Positions 11,901 through 25,658 of a DNA stretch of 64,000 nt are shown in pieces. The position numbers and the translations under genes are program-made. The notes under the pieces were generated by a model. That model worked only from the letters and a program-made list of their open reading frames with translations. It made no database searches and was not told where the DNA came from. Every line of letters starts with the position of its first letter. Positions within the stretch are counted from its first letter, which is position 1. The stretch covers positions 620,001-684,000 of the forward strand of contig CASBPS010000042.1 in assembly GCA_949126835.1 (NCBI GenBank). Reading direction: 5' to 3'. Source of the stretch: Anisus vortex. Lineage: Eukaryota; Mollusca; Gastropoda; Planorbidae.

Positions 11901-14900
11901 CTCTATTTGTGTTCAATAGACTTAGTTCCTTATGATTCTCTATTTGTGTTCAATAGACTTAGTTCCTTGTGATTCTCTATTTGTGTTCATAAGACTTAGT
12001 TCCTTATGATTCTCTATTTGTGTTCAATAGACTTAGTTCCTTATCATCTTCTATTTGGGTTCAATAGACTTAATTTCTTATGATTCTCTATTTGTGTTCA
12101 ATAGACTTAGTTCCTTATGATTCTCTATATGTGTTCAATAGACTTAGTTCCTTATAATTATCTTTTTGTGTTCAATAGACTTAGTTCCTTATGATTCTCT
12201 ATTTGTGTTCAATAGACTTAGTACGTTATAATTTTTTATTTGAGTTCAATAGAATTAGTTCCTTATGATTCTCTATTTGTGTTCAATAGACATAGATCCT
12301 TGTGATTCTCTATTTGTGTTAAATAGACTTAGTTCCTTGTGATTCTCTATTTGTGTTCAATAGACTTAGTTTCTTGTGATTCTATATTTGTGTTCAATAG
12401 ACTGAGTTCCTTGTGATTATATATTTGTGTTCAATAGACTTAGTTCCTTGTGATTCTCTATTTGTGTTCAATAGACTTAGTTCCTTGTGATTCTATATTT
12501 TTGTTCAATAGACAGTTCCTTGTGATTCTCTATTTGTGTTCAATAGACTTAGTTCCATGTGATTCTATATTTGTGTTCAATAGACTTAGTTCCTAATGAT
12601 TCTCTTTTTGTGTTAAATAGACTTAGTTCCTTGTGATTCTCTATTTGTGTTCAATAGTCTTAGTTCCTTGTAATTCTCTATTTGTGTTCAATAGACTTAG
12701 TTCCTTGTGATTCTCTATTCGTGTTCAATAGACTTAGTTCCTTGTGATTCTCTATTTGTGTTCAATAGACTTAGTTCCTTGTGATTCTCTATTTGTGTTC
12801 AATAGACTTAGTTCCTTATGATTCTCTATTTGTGTTCAATAGACTTAGTTCCTTGTGATTCTCTATTTGTGTTCAATAGACTTAGGTCCTTATGATTCTC
12901 TATTTGTGTTAAATAGACTTAGTTCCTTATGATTCTATATTTGTGTTTAATAGACTTAGTTCCTTATGATTCTATATTTGTGTTCAATAGACATAGTTCC
13001 TTGTGATTATATATTTGTGTTCAATAGACTTAGTTTCTTGTGATTCTCTATTTGTGTTCAATAGACTTAGTTCCTTGTGATTCTATATTTGTGTTCAATA
13101 GACAGTTCCTTGTGATTCTCTATTTGTGTTCAATAGACTTAGTTCCTTGTGATTCTATATTTGTGTTCAATAGACAGTTCCTTGTGATTCTCTATTTGTG
13201 TTCAATAGACTTAGTTCTTTGTTATTCTAAATTTGTGTTCAATAGACTTAGTTCCTAATGATTCTCTATTCGTGTTTAATAGACTTAGTTCCTTGTGATT
13301 CTCTATTTGTGTTCAATAGACTTAGTTCCTTGTGATTCTCTATTTGCGTTCAATAGACATAGTTCCTTATAATTCACTATTTGTATTCAATAGACTTAGT
13401 TCCTTATGATTCTCTATTTGTATTCAATAGACTTAGTTCCTTATGATTCTCTATTTGTATTCAATAGACTTAGTTCCTTATGATTCTACATTTGTGTTCA
13501 ATAGACTTAGTTCCTTATGATTTTCTATAATATGTGTTCAATAGACTTAGTTCTTTTTGATTCCCTTTTTGTGTTCAATAGACTTAGTTCCTTATGATTC
13601 TCTATTTGTGTTCATAAGACTTAGTTCCTTATGATTCTCTATTTGTGTTCAATAGACTTAGTTCCTTATCATCTTCTATTTGGGTTCAAAAGACATAGTT
13701 CCTTATGATTCTCTATTTGTGTTCAATAGACTTAGTTCCTTATGATTCTCTATGTGTGTTCAATAGACTTAGTTCCTTATGATTATCTTTTTGTGTTCAA
13801 TAGACTTAGTTCCTTATAATTCTCTATTTGTGTTCAATAGACTTAGTTCGTTATAATTCTTTATTTGAGTTCAATAGAATTAGTTCCTTATGATTCTCTA
13901 TTTGTGTTCAATAGACATAGATCATTGTGATTCTCTATTTGTGTTAAATAGACTTAGTTCCTTGTGATTCTATATTTGTGTTCAATAGACTAAGTTCCTT
14001 GTGATTATATATTTGTGTTCAATAGACTTAGTTCCTTGTGATTCTCTATTTGTGTTGAATAGACTTAGTTCCTTGTGATTCTATATTTATGTTCAATAGA
14101 CAGTTCCTTGTGATTCTCTATTTGTGTTCAATAGACTTAGTTCCTTGTGATTCTATATTTGTGTTCAATAGACTTAGTTCCTAATGATTCTCTATTTGTG
14201 TTAAATAGACTTAGTTCCTTGTGATTCTCTATTTGTGTTCAATAGACTTAGTTCCTTGTGATTCTCTATTTGTGTTCAATAGACTTAGTTCCTTGTGATT
14301 CTCTATTCGTGTTCAATAGACTTAGTTCCTTGTGATTCTCTATTTGTGTTCAATAGACTTAGTTCCTTGTGATTCTCTATTTGTGTTCAATAGACTTAGT
14401 TCCTTATGATTCTCTATTTGTGTTCAATAGACTTAGTTCCTTGTGATTCTCTATTTGTGTTCATAAGACTTAGTTCCTTATGATTCTCTATTTGTGTTCA
14501 ATAGACTTAGTTCCTTATCATCTTCTATTTGGGTTCAATAGACTTAATTTCTTATGATTCTCTATTTGTGTTCAATAGACTTAGTTCCTTATGATTCTCT
14601 ATATGTGTTCAATATACTTAGTTCCTTATGATTATCTTTTTGTGTTCAATAGACTTAGTTCCTTATGATTCTCTATTTGTGTTCAATAGACTTAGTTCGT
14701 TATAATTTTTTATTTGAGTTCAATAGAATTAGTTCCTTATGATTCTCTATTTGTGTTCAATAGACATAGATCCTTGTGATTCTCTATTTGTGTTAAATAG
14801 ACTTAGTTCCTTGTGATTCTCTATTTGTGTTCAATAGACTTAGTTTCTTGTGATTCTATATTTGTGTTCAATAGACTGAGTTCCTTGTGATTATATATTT

Positions 14901-17900
14901 GTGTTCAATAGACTTAGTTCCTTGTGATTCTCTTTTTGTGTTAAATAGACTTAGTTCCTTGTGATTCTCTATTTGTGTTCAATAGTCTTAGTTCCTTGTA
15001 ATTCTCTATTTGTGTTCAATAGACTTAGTTCCTTGTGATTCTCTATTCGTGTTCAATAGACTTAGTTCCTTGTGATTCTCTATTTGTGTTCAATAGACTT
15101 AGTTCCTTGTGATTCTCTATTTGTGTTCAATAGACTTAGTTCCTTATGATTCTCTATTTGTGTTCAATAGACTTAGTTCCTTGTGATTCTCTATTTGTGT
15201 TAAATAGACTTAGTTCCTTATGATTCTATATTTGTGTTTAATAGACTTAGTTCCTTATGATTCTATATTTTTGTTCAATAGACAGTTCCTTGTGATTCTC
15301 TATTTGTGTTCAATAGACTTAGTTCCTTATGATTCTATATTTGTGTTCAATAGACATAGTTCCTTGTGATTATATATTTGTGTTCAATAGACTTAGTTTC
15401 TTGTGATTCTCTATTTGTGTTCAATAGACTTAGTTCCTTGTGATTCTATATTTGTGTTCAATAGACAGTTCCTTGTGATTCTCTATTTGTGTTCAATAGA
15501 CTTAGTTCCTTGTGATTCTATATTTGTGTTCAATAGACAGTTCCTTGTGATTCTCTATTTGTGTTCAATAGACTTAGTTCTTTGTTATTCTAAATTTGTG
15601 TTCAATAGACTTAGTTCCTAATGATTCTCTATTCGTGTTTAATAGACTTAGTTCCTTGTGATTCTCTATTTGTGTTCAATAGACTTAGTTCCTTGTGATT
15701 CTCTATTTGCGTTCAATAGACATAGTTCCTTATAATTCACTATTTGTATTCAATAGACTTAGTTCCTTATGATTCTCTATTTGTATTCAATAGACTTAGT
15801 TCCTTATGATTCTCTATTTGTATTCAATAGACTTAGTTCCTTATGATTCTACATTTGTGTTCAATAGACTTAGTTCCTTATGATTTTCTATAATATGTGT
15901 TCAATAGACTTAGTTCTTTTTGATTCCCTTTTTGTGTTCAATAGACTTAGTTCCTTATGATTCTCTATTTGTGTTCATAAGACTTAGTTCCTTATGATTC
16001 TCTATTTGTGTTCAATAGACTTAGTTCCTTATCATCTTCTATTTGGGTTCAAAAGACATAGTTCCTTATGATTCTCTATTTGTGTTCAATAGACTTAGTT
16101 CCTTATGATTCTCTATGTGTGTTCAATAGACTTAGTTCCTTATGATTATCTTTTTGTGTTCAATAGACTTAGTTCCTTATAATTCTCTATTTGTGTTCAA
16201 TAGACTTAGTTCGTTATAATTCTTTATTTGAGTTCAATAGAATTAGTTCCTTATGATTCTCTATTTGTGTTCAATAGACATAGATCATTGTGATTCTCTA
16301 TTTGTGTTAAATAGACTTAGTTCCTTGTGATTCTATATTTGTGTTCAATAGACTAAGTTCCTTGTGATTATATATTTGTGTTCAATAGACTTAGTTCCTT
16401 GTGATTCTCTATTTGTGTTGAATAGACTTAGTTCCTTGTGATTCTATATTTATGTTCAATAGACAGTTCCTTGTGATTCTCTATTTGTGTTCAATAGACT
16501 TAGTTCCTTGTGATTCTATATTTGTGTTCAATAGACTTAGTTCCTAATGATTCTCTATTTGTGTTAAATAGACTTAGTTCCTTGTGATTCTCTATTTGTG
16601 TTCAATAGACTTAGTTCCTTGTGATTCTCTATTTGTGTTCAATAGACTTAGTTCCTTGTGATTCTCTATTCGTGTTCAATAGACTTAGTTCCTTGTGATT
16701 CTCTATTTGTGTTCAATAGACTTAGTTCCTTGTGATTCTCTATTTGTGTTCAATAGACTTAGTTCCTTATGATTCTCTATTTGTGTTCAATAGACTTAGT
16801 TCCTTGTGATTCTCTATTTGTGTTCATAAGACTTAGTTCCTTATGATTCTCTATTTGTGTTCAATAGACTTAGTTCCTTATCATCTTCTATTTGGGTTCA
16901 ATAGACTTAATTTCTTATGATTCTCTATTTGTGTTCAATAGACTTAGTTCCTTATGATTCTCTATATGTGTTCAATATACTTAGTTCCTTATGATTATCT
17001 TTTTGTGTTCAATAGACTTAGTTCCTTATGATTCTCTATTTGTGTTCAATAGACTTAGTTCGTTATAATTTTTTATTTGAGTTCAATAGAATTAGTTCCT
17101 TATGATTCTCTATTTGTGTTCAATAGACATAGATCCTTGTGATTCTCTATTTGTGTTAAATAGACTTAGTTCCTTGTGATTCTCTATTTGTGTTCAATAG
17201 ACTTAGTTTCTTGTGATTCTATATTTGTGTTCAATAGACTGAGTTCCTTGTGATTATATATTTGTGTTCAATAGACTTAGTTCCTTGTGATTCTCTTTTT
17301 GTGTTAAATAGACTTAGTTCCTTGTGATTCTCTATTTGTGTTCAATAGTCTTAGTTCCTTGTAATTCTCTATTTGTGTTCAATAGACTTAGTTCCTTGTG
17401 ATTCTCTATTCGTGTTCAATAGACTTAGTTCCTTGTGATTCTCTATTTGTGTTCAATAGACTTAGTTCCTTGTGATTCTCTATTTGTGTTCAATAGACTT
17501 AGTTCCTTATGATTCTCTATTTGTGTTCAATAGACTTAGTTCCTTGTGATTCTCTATTTGTGTTAAATAGACTTAGTTCCTTATGATTCTATATTTGTGT
17601 TTAATAGACTTAGTTCCTTATGATTCTATATTTGTGTTCAATAGACATAGTTCCTTGTGATTATATATTTGTGTTCAATAGACTTAGTTTCTTGTGATTC
17701 TCTATTTGTGTTCAATAGACTTAGTTCCTTGTGATTCTATATTTGTGTTCAATAGACAGTTCCTTGTGATTCTCTATTTGTGTATAATAGACTTAGTTCT
17801 TTGTGATTCTAAATTTGTGTTCAATAGACTTAGTTCCTAATGATTCTCTATTCGTGTTCAATAGACTTAGTTCCTTGTGATTCTCTATTTGTGTTCAATA

Positions 17901-20900
17901 GACTTAGTTCCTTGTGATTCTCTTTTGCGTTCAATAGACATAGTTCCTTATAATTCACTATTTGTATTCAATAGACTTAGTTCCTTATGATTATCTTTTT
18001 GTGTTCAATAGACTTAGTTCCTTATGATTCTCTATTTGTGTTCAATAGACTTAGTTCGTTATAATTTTTTATTTGAGTTCAATAGAATTAGTTCCTTATG
18101 ATTCTCTATTTGTGTTCAATAGACATAGATCCTTGTGATTCTCTATTTGTGTTAAATAGACTTAGTTCCTTGTGATTCTATATTTGTGTTCAATAGACTT
18201 AGTTCCTTGTGATTCTCTATTTGTGTTCAATAGACTTAGTTCCTTATGATTCTCTATTTGTGTTCAATAGACTTAGTTCCTTGTGATTCTCTATTTGTGT
18301 TCAATAGACTTAGGTCCTTATGATTCTCTATTTGTGTTAAATAGACTTAGTTCCTTATGATTCTATATTTGTGTTTAATAGACTTAGTTCCTTATGATTC
18401 TATATTTGTGTTCAATAGACATAGTTCCTTGTGATTATATATTTGTGTTCAATAGACTTAGTTTCTTGTGATTCTCTATTTGTGTTCAATAGACTTAGTT
18501 CCTTGTGATTCTATATTTGTGTTCAATAGACAGTTCCTTGTGATTCTCTATTTGTGTTCAATAGACTTAGTTCCTTGTGATTCTATATTTGTGTTCAATA
18601 GACAGTTCCTTGTGATTCTCTATTTGTGTTCAATAGACTTAGTTCTTTGTTATTCTAAATTTGTGTTCAATAGACTTAGTTCCTAATGATTCTCTATTCG
18701 TGTTTAATAGACTTAGTTCCTTGTGATTCTCTATTTGTGTTCAATAGACTTAGTTCCTTGTGATTCTCTATTTGCGTTCAATAGACATAGTTCCTTATAA
18801 TTCACTATTTGTATTCAATAGACTTAGTTCCTTATGATTCTCTATTTGTATTCAATAGACTTAGTTCCTTATGATTCTCTATTTGTATTCAATAGACTTA
18901 GTTCCTTATGATTCTACATTTGTGTTCAATAGACTTAGTTCCTTATGATTTTCTATAATATGTGTTCAATAGACTTAGTTCTTTTTGATTCCCTTTTTGT
19001 GTTCAATAGACTTAGTTCCTTATGATTCTCTATTTGTGTTCATAAGACTTAGTTCCTTATGATTCTCTATTTGTGTTCAATAGACTTAGTTCCTTATCAT
19101 CTTCTATTTGGGTTCAAAAGACATAGTTCCTTATGATTCTCTATTTGTGTTCAATAGACTTAGTTCCTTATGATTCTCTATGTGTGTTCAATAGACTTAG
19201 TTCCTTATGATTATCTTTTTGTGTTCAATAGACTTAGTTCCTTATAATTCTCTATTTGTGTTCAATAGACTTAGTTCGTTATAATTCTTTATTTGAGTTC
19301 AATAGAATTAGTTCCTTATGATTCTCTATTTGTGTTCAATAGACATAGATCATTGTGATTCTCTATTTGTGTTAAATAGACTTAGTTCCTTGTGATTCTA
19401 TATTTGTGTTCAATAGACTAAGTTCCTTGTGATTATATATTTGTGTTCAATAGACTTAGTTCCTTGTGATTCTCTATTTGTGTTGAATAGACTTAGTTCC
19501 TTGTGATTCTATATTTATGTTCAATAGACAGTTCCTTGTGATTCTCTATTTGTGTTCAATAGACTTAGTTCCTTGTGATTCTATATTTGTGTTCAATAGA
19601 CTTAGTTCCTAATGATTCTCTATTTGTGTTAAATAGACTTAGTTCCTTGTGATTCTCTATTTGTGTTCAATAGACTTAGTTCCTTGTGATTCTCTATTTG
19701 TGTTCAATAGACTTAGTTCCTTGTGATTCTCTATTCGTGTTCAATAGACTTAGTTCCTTGTGATTCTCTATTTGTGTTCAATAGACTTAGTTCCTTGTGA
19801 TTCTCTATTTGTGTTCAATAGACTTAGTTCCTTATGATTCTCTATTTGTGTTCAATAGACTTAGTTCCTTGTGATTCTCTATTTGTGTTCATAAGACTTA
19901 GTTCCTTATGATTCTCTATTTGTGTTCAATAGACTTAGTTCCTTATCATCTTCTATTTGGGTTCAATAGACTTAATTTCTTATGATTCTCTATTTGTGTT
20001 CAATAGACTTAGTTCCTTATGATTCTCTATATGTGTTCAATAGACTTAGTTCCTTATGATTATCTTTTTGTGTTCAATAGACTTAGTTCCTTATGATTCT
20101 CTATTTGTGTTCAATAGACTTAGTTCGTTATAATTTTTTATTTGAGTTCAATAGAATTAGTTCCTTATGATTCTCTATTTGTGTTCAATAGACATAGATC
20201 CTTGTGATTCTCTATTTGTGTTAAATAGACTTAGTTCCTTGTGATTCTCTATTTGTGTTCAATAGACTTAGTTTCTTGTGATTCTATATTTGTGTTCAAT
20301 AGACTGAGTTCCTTGTGATTATATATTTGTGTTCAATAGACTTAGTTCCTTGTGATTCTCTTTTTGTGTTAAATAGACTTAGTTCCTTGTGATTCTCTAT
20401 TTGTGTTTAATAGTCTTAGTTCCTTGTAATTCTCTATTTGTGTTCAATAGACTTAGTTCCTTGTGATTCTCTATTCGTGTTCAATAGACTTAGTTCCTTG
20501 TGATTCTCTATTTGTGTTCAATAGACTTAGTTCCTTGTGATTCTCTATTTGTGTTCAATAGACTTAGTTCCTTATGATTCTCTATTTGTGTTCAATAGAC
20601 TTAGTTCCTTGTGATTCTCTATTTGTGTTCAATAGACTTAGGTCCTTATGATTCTCTATTTGTGTTAAATAGACTTAGTTCCTTATGATTCTATATTTGT
20701 GTTTAATAGACTTAGTTCCTTATGATTCTATATTTGTGTTCAATAGACATAGTTCCTTGTGATTATATATTTGTGTTCAATAGACTTAGTTTCTTGTGAT
20801 TCTCTATTTGTGTTCAATAGACTTAGTTCCTTGTGATTCTATATTTGTGTTCAATAGACAGTTCCTTGTGATTCTCTATTTGTGTATAATAGACTTAGTT

Positions 20901-23900
20901 CTTTGTGATTCTAAATTTGTGTTCAATAGACTTAGTTCCTAATGATTCTCTATTCGTGTTCAATAGACTTAGTTCCTTGTGATTCTCTATTTGTGTTCAA
21001 TAGACTTAGTTCCTTGTGATTCTCTTTTTGCGTTCAATAGACATAGTTCCTTATAATTCACTATTTGTATTCAATAGACTTAGTTCCTTATGATTCTCTA
21101 TTTGTATTCACTAGACTTGGTTCCTTATGATTCTCTATTTGTATTCAATAGACTTAGTTCCTTATGATTCTCTATGTGTGTTCAATAGACTTAGTTCCTT
21201 ATGATTTTCTATAATATGTGTTCAATAGACTTAGTTCTTTTTGATTCCCTTTTTGTGTTCAATAGACTTAGTTCCTTATGATTCTCTATTTGTGTTCATA
21301 AGACTTAGTTCCTTATGATTCTCTATTTGTGTTCAATAGACTTAGTTCCTTATCATCTTCTATTTGGGTTCAAAAGACATAGTTCCTTATGATTCTCTAT
21401 TTGTGTTCAATAGACTTAGTTCCTTATGATTCTCTATGTGTGTTCAATAGACTTAGTTCCTTATGATTATCTTTTTGTGTTCAATAGACTTAGTTCCTTA
21501 TGATTCTCTATTTGTGTTCAATAGACTTAGTTCGTTATAATTCTTTATTTGAGTTCAATAGAATTAGTTCCTTATGATTCTCTATTTGTGTTCAATAGAC
21601 ATAGATCATTGTGATTCTCTATTTGTGTTAAATAGACTTAGTTCCTTGTGATTCTATATTTGTGTTCAATAGACTAAGTTCCTTGTGATTATATATTTGT
21701 GTTCAATAGACTTAGTTCCTTGTGATTCTCTATTTGTGTTGAATAGACTTAGTTACTTGTGATTCTATATTTATGTTCAATAGACAGTTCCTTGTGATTC
21801 TCTATTTGTGTTCAATAGACTTAGTTCCTTGTGATTCTATATTTGTGTTCAATAGACTTAGTTCCTAATGATTCTCTATTTGTGTTAAATAGACTTAGTT
21901 CCTTGTGATTCTCTATTTGTGTTCAATAGACTTAGTTCCTTGTGATTCTCTATTTGTGTTCAATAGACTTAGTTCCTTGTGATTCTCTATTCGTGTTCAA
22001 TAGACTTAGTTCCTTGTGATTCTCTATTTGTGTTCAATAGACTTAGTTTCTTGTGATTCTATATTTGTGTTCAATAGACTGAGTTCCTTGTGATTATATA
22101 TTTGTGTTCAATAGACTTAGTTCCTTGTGATTCTCTATTTGTGTTCAATAGACTTAGTTCCTTGTGATTCTATATTTATGTTCAATAGACAGTTCCTTGT
22201 GATTCTCTATTTGTGTTCAATAGACTTAGTTCCATGTGATTCTATATTTGTGTTCAATAGAGTTAGTTCCTAATGATTCTCTTTTTGTGTTAAATAGACT
22301 TAGTTCCTTGTGATTCTCTATTTGTGTTCAATAGTCTTAGTTCCTTGTAATTCTCTATTTGTGTTCAATAGACTTAGTTCCTTGTGATTCTCTATTCGTG
22401 TTCAATAGACTTAGTTCCTTGTGATTCTCTATTTGTGTTCAATAGACTTAGTTCCTTGTGATTCTCTATTTGTGTTCAATAGACTTAGTTCCTTATGAAT
22501 CTCTATTTGTGTTCAATAGACTTAGTTCCTTGTGATTCTCTATTTGTGTTCAATAGACTTAGGTCCTTATGATTCTCTATTTGTGTTAAATAGACTTAGT
22601 TCCTTATGATTCTATATTATTGTTTAATAGACTTAGTTCCTTATGATTCTATATTTGTGTTCAATAGACATAGTTCCTTGTGATTATATATTTGTGTTCA
22701 ATAGACTTAGTTTCTTGTGATTCTCTATTTGTGTTCAATAGACTTAGTTCCTTGTGATTCTATATTTGTGTTCAATAGACAGTTCCTTGTGATTCTCTAT
22801 TTGTGTATAATAGACTTAGTTCTTTGTAATTCTAAATTTGTGTTCAATAGACTTAGTTCCTAATGATTCTCTATTCGTGTTCAATAGACTTAGTTCCTTG
22901 TGATTCTCTATTTGTGTTAAATAGACTTAGTTCCTTGTTATTCTCTATTTGCGTTCAATAGACATAGTTCCTTATAATTCACTATTTGTATTCAATAGAC
23001 TTAGTTCCTTATGATTCTCTATTTGTATTCAATAGACTTAGTTCCTTATGATTCTCTATTTGTATTCAATAGACTTAGTTCCTTATGATTCTCTATTTGT
23101 GTTCAATAGACTTAGTTCCTTATGATTTTCTATAATATGTGTTCAATAGACTTAGTTCTTTTTGATTCCATTTTTGTGTTCAATAGACTTAGTTCCTTAT
23201 GATTCTCTATTTGTGTTCATAAGACTTAGTTCCTTATGATTCTCTATTTGTGTTCAATAGACTTAGTTCCTTGTGATTCTCAATGTGTGTTCAATAGACT
23301 TAGTTCCTTATGATTATCTTTTTGTTTTCAATAGACTTAGTTCCTTATGATTCTCTATTTGTGTTCAATAGACTTAGTTCGTTATAATTCTTTATTTGAG
23401 TTCAATAGAATTAGTTCCTTATGATTCTCTATTTGTGTTCAATAGACATAGATCCTTGTGATTCTCTATTTGTGTTAAATAGACTAAGTTCCTTGTGATT
23501 CTATATTTGTGTTCAATAGACTAAGTTCCTTGTTATTATATATTTGTGTTCAATAGACTTAGTTCCTTGTGATTCTCTATTTGTGTTCAATAGACTTAGT
23601 ACCTTGTGATTCTATATTTATGTTCAATAGACAGTTCCTTGTGATTCTCTATTTGTGTTCAATAGACTTAGTTCCTTGTGATTCTATATTTGTGTTCAAT
23701 AGACTTAGTTCCTAATGATTCTCTATTTGTGTGAAATAGACTAAGTTCCTTGTGATTCTCTATTTGTGTTCAATAGACTTAGTTCCTTGTGATTCTCTAT
23801 TTGTGTTCAATAGACTTAGTTTCTTGTGATTCTCTATTCGTGTTCAATAGACTTAGTTCCTTGTGATTCTCTATTTGTGTTCAATAGACTTAGTTCCTTG

Positions 23901-24013
23901 TGATTCTATATTTGTGTTCAATAGACAGTTCCTTTGTGATACTCTATTTGTGTTCAATAGACTTAGTTCCTTGTGATTCTCTATTTGTGTTCAAAAGACT
24001 TAGTTCCTTATGG
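8966..24013. repeat. 15 kb satellite array, 37 bp monomer, higher-order organisation
   Basis: The monomer is 37 bp, built around TTGTGTTCAATAGACTTAG followed by TTCCTTATGATTCTCTAT, giving about 400 copies without interruption. Variant monomers mark the order: units lacking TTAG (GACAGTTCC, 33 bp), units with TTTTCTATAATATG, and units with TTTGGGTTCA. The TAATATG marker falls at 11091, 13528, 15891, 18956, 21212 and 23133, that is at spacings of 2437, 2363, 3065, 2256 and 1921 bp. Identical 219 nt stretches start at 13040, 15403 and 18468. Blocks of about 50-80 monomers have therefore been copied as units, as in centromeric-type higher-order repeats, probably by unequal exchange. The 72-codon open frames here are products of monomer length and are not genes. 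No transposon interrupts the array. Confidence 0.97.
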
Positions 24014-24420
24014 GTGAACACTTCTGTTGCTAAGGTTCCATCTGTTTTACTCACGGTAGAGTTCAGATGTGAGTTTTCAAAAACCATGGTCTCTAATTTC
24101 TGGAGTTCTCTAGGTTTTGAAATATCTGGACATGTCATTGTGCTTTCTGTCGTATTTTCATGACTAACACTAAATGTCTCAGTTTTAGCTTTTGTTACCT
24201 TCTTGTCAGATTGGTATAAACGAGTCTTAGGATTGGTAGCGATACATGTTAGTACTATATTTTTTTTTCTCTTTACTTTGTCTGTTTTGTAAACTCCAAC
24301 AGTTTTCCCTAACGTGTCCATCCTTTTTACAGAAGCTGCACGTAGGTTTCTTTTGCATGGAACTATTAGTCGTCTGCTTATCAGTTTTTTGCTTATTGTA
24401 TTCATCTGTGCATTTTGCAT
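24014..24420 (-). pseudogene. Start of the post-gag frame, cut off by the satellite
   Basis: A second frame, shifted +1 relative to gag by coordinate arithmetic, overlaps the gag zinc-knuckle region and continues after the gag stop through a Lys/Thr/Ser-rich stretch of about 70 codons. It then reads straight into the satellite and closes at 23944. No protease DTG or DSG motif is reached before the junction. A +1 gag-pol arrangement is known from Ty3-like elements, but a simple indel in a dead copy explains it equally well. Confidence 0.45.
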
Positions 24421-25426
24421 TCTTTTCCACTACTGCATATTGATTCTTGAATTTGGATTTATCAGGTTGGAAGGTTCGGTTGTGTTGATGAATAATGATG
24501 TACTCATCTGCCAATACTGCTGCTGTTTTGATGTTTTCAACACCTTTGTCGGATAAGTGAATTTTTACATCGTTGCGAACGCAATTGTTAAATTCCTCTG
24601 TCAACATAAGATTTCTCAGTTTCTCATATTCGCCATTCACATTTTTAGATCTGATCCAACGATCAAAATGTTTCTCTTTGATTCTCAGAAAATCAACGTG
24701 TGATTGTTCTGGTTCCTTCTTGAAATCTCTAAAAATCTTTCTGTATTTTTCTGGAGTCAAAGCATAACTTAGTAGGATTCGATTCTTAATCAGTTCGTAG
24801 TCATTGTCTTCCTCTACGGTAAGATTCAAGACAACGTCTAATGCTTTACCTTTTGTCAAGGCTGAACGTAATAATACAGCCATCTTATTCTCTGGAAAGT
24901 GATAATCTGCGGCCTGCTTCTCAAACATCATGAAGAATTCTTCGATGTGGTTGCTATCGAATTCTGGAATGTATTTTCGATATTTGTACAGTTCCAATTC
25001 GATTTCTGAGTGTACATGATTGGTTCTGCGAGCCCGTGCTATTTCAATTCTTTCCTGACTAGCAATTCTTTCTTTTTCAATTTCCAATTCCATTTCCATT
25101 TTCTTTAATTCTAGTTTGAACCTTAGTTCTTCACTAAGTCCATTGTGTATGCTTGACTCACGAACCGTGACAGTGTGATTAGTCTTTTGTGATTCAGATA
25201 AATTTGACTCAATTGATTCGTCTTCACTAGCAGTATGTACTATCGATTCATATTCTTCCATCAATGTACCTTGCCTTTTTAAGCAATCAGTAATTTCTTT
25301 AATAAGTTTATTTCTTTCGGGTGTTGTTTCAGTTATCTGGATGTCTAACGTTTGAGCAATGTCTTTTAGTTGTTTGAGTGTCATTTTGTTAAGTTGATCT
25401 GAAGTAAAGTTAGTTGATGCTTCCAT
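24227..25426 (-). pseudogene. gag: Gypsy-type gag polyprotein (399 aa), 3' part of element lost
   Basis: The structural Gag protein would assemble the virus-like particle and package element RNA. The frame runs from ATG at 25426 (in frame with an upstream ATG, but chosen because it follows the leader and starts the part conserved with 53063) to a stop at 24227. Seen in order: an N-terminal helical region with an LKQLKDIAQTL-like motif shared with the 53 kb element, a Glu/Lys-rich coiled coil at about residues 125-155, a capsid-like region with LLRSALTKGKA and EQSHVDFLR at about residues 180-300, and one CCHC zinc knuckle (CSFCKKDGHVRENC) near residue 370. The gag frame itself is intact. It is classed as a pseudogene because the element lacks everything downstream. 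Confidence 0.7.
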
Positions 25427-25658
25427 CTTGTTTTTAATATTGGTAAAGATAAGATAAAGTGTGATCAACTTACTTTTGTCCTTTGAATAAAACACTTTTC
25501 GACACAAAATTGACACTATTACGTTGAGTATAACTGGAACATAATTTGATAGAAATTTTCCAATTCAGACAATATTGTAGATAAATCTTCTTTTTGTAGA
25601 ATCTTCCTTTATTTCGCAAGATAGAAAGTGCAATATCGTGGACGATTTTCCCCCAAAT

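Noticed and set aside
13040..13258. 72-codon open frame repeated identically at 15403 and 18468
   Set aside because: It is a by-product of 37 bp and 33 bp monomers of the satellite; the identity reflects block duplication, not selection on a protein.
8966..24013. CRISPR-like array
   Set aside because: The units are head-to-tail without spacers, in a eukaryotic context, with gradual variants; it is a satellite.
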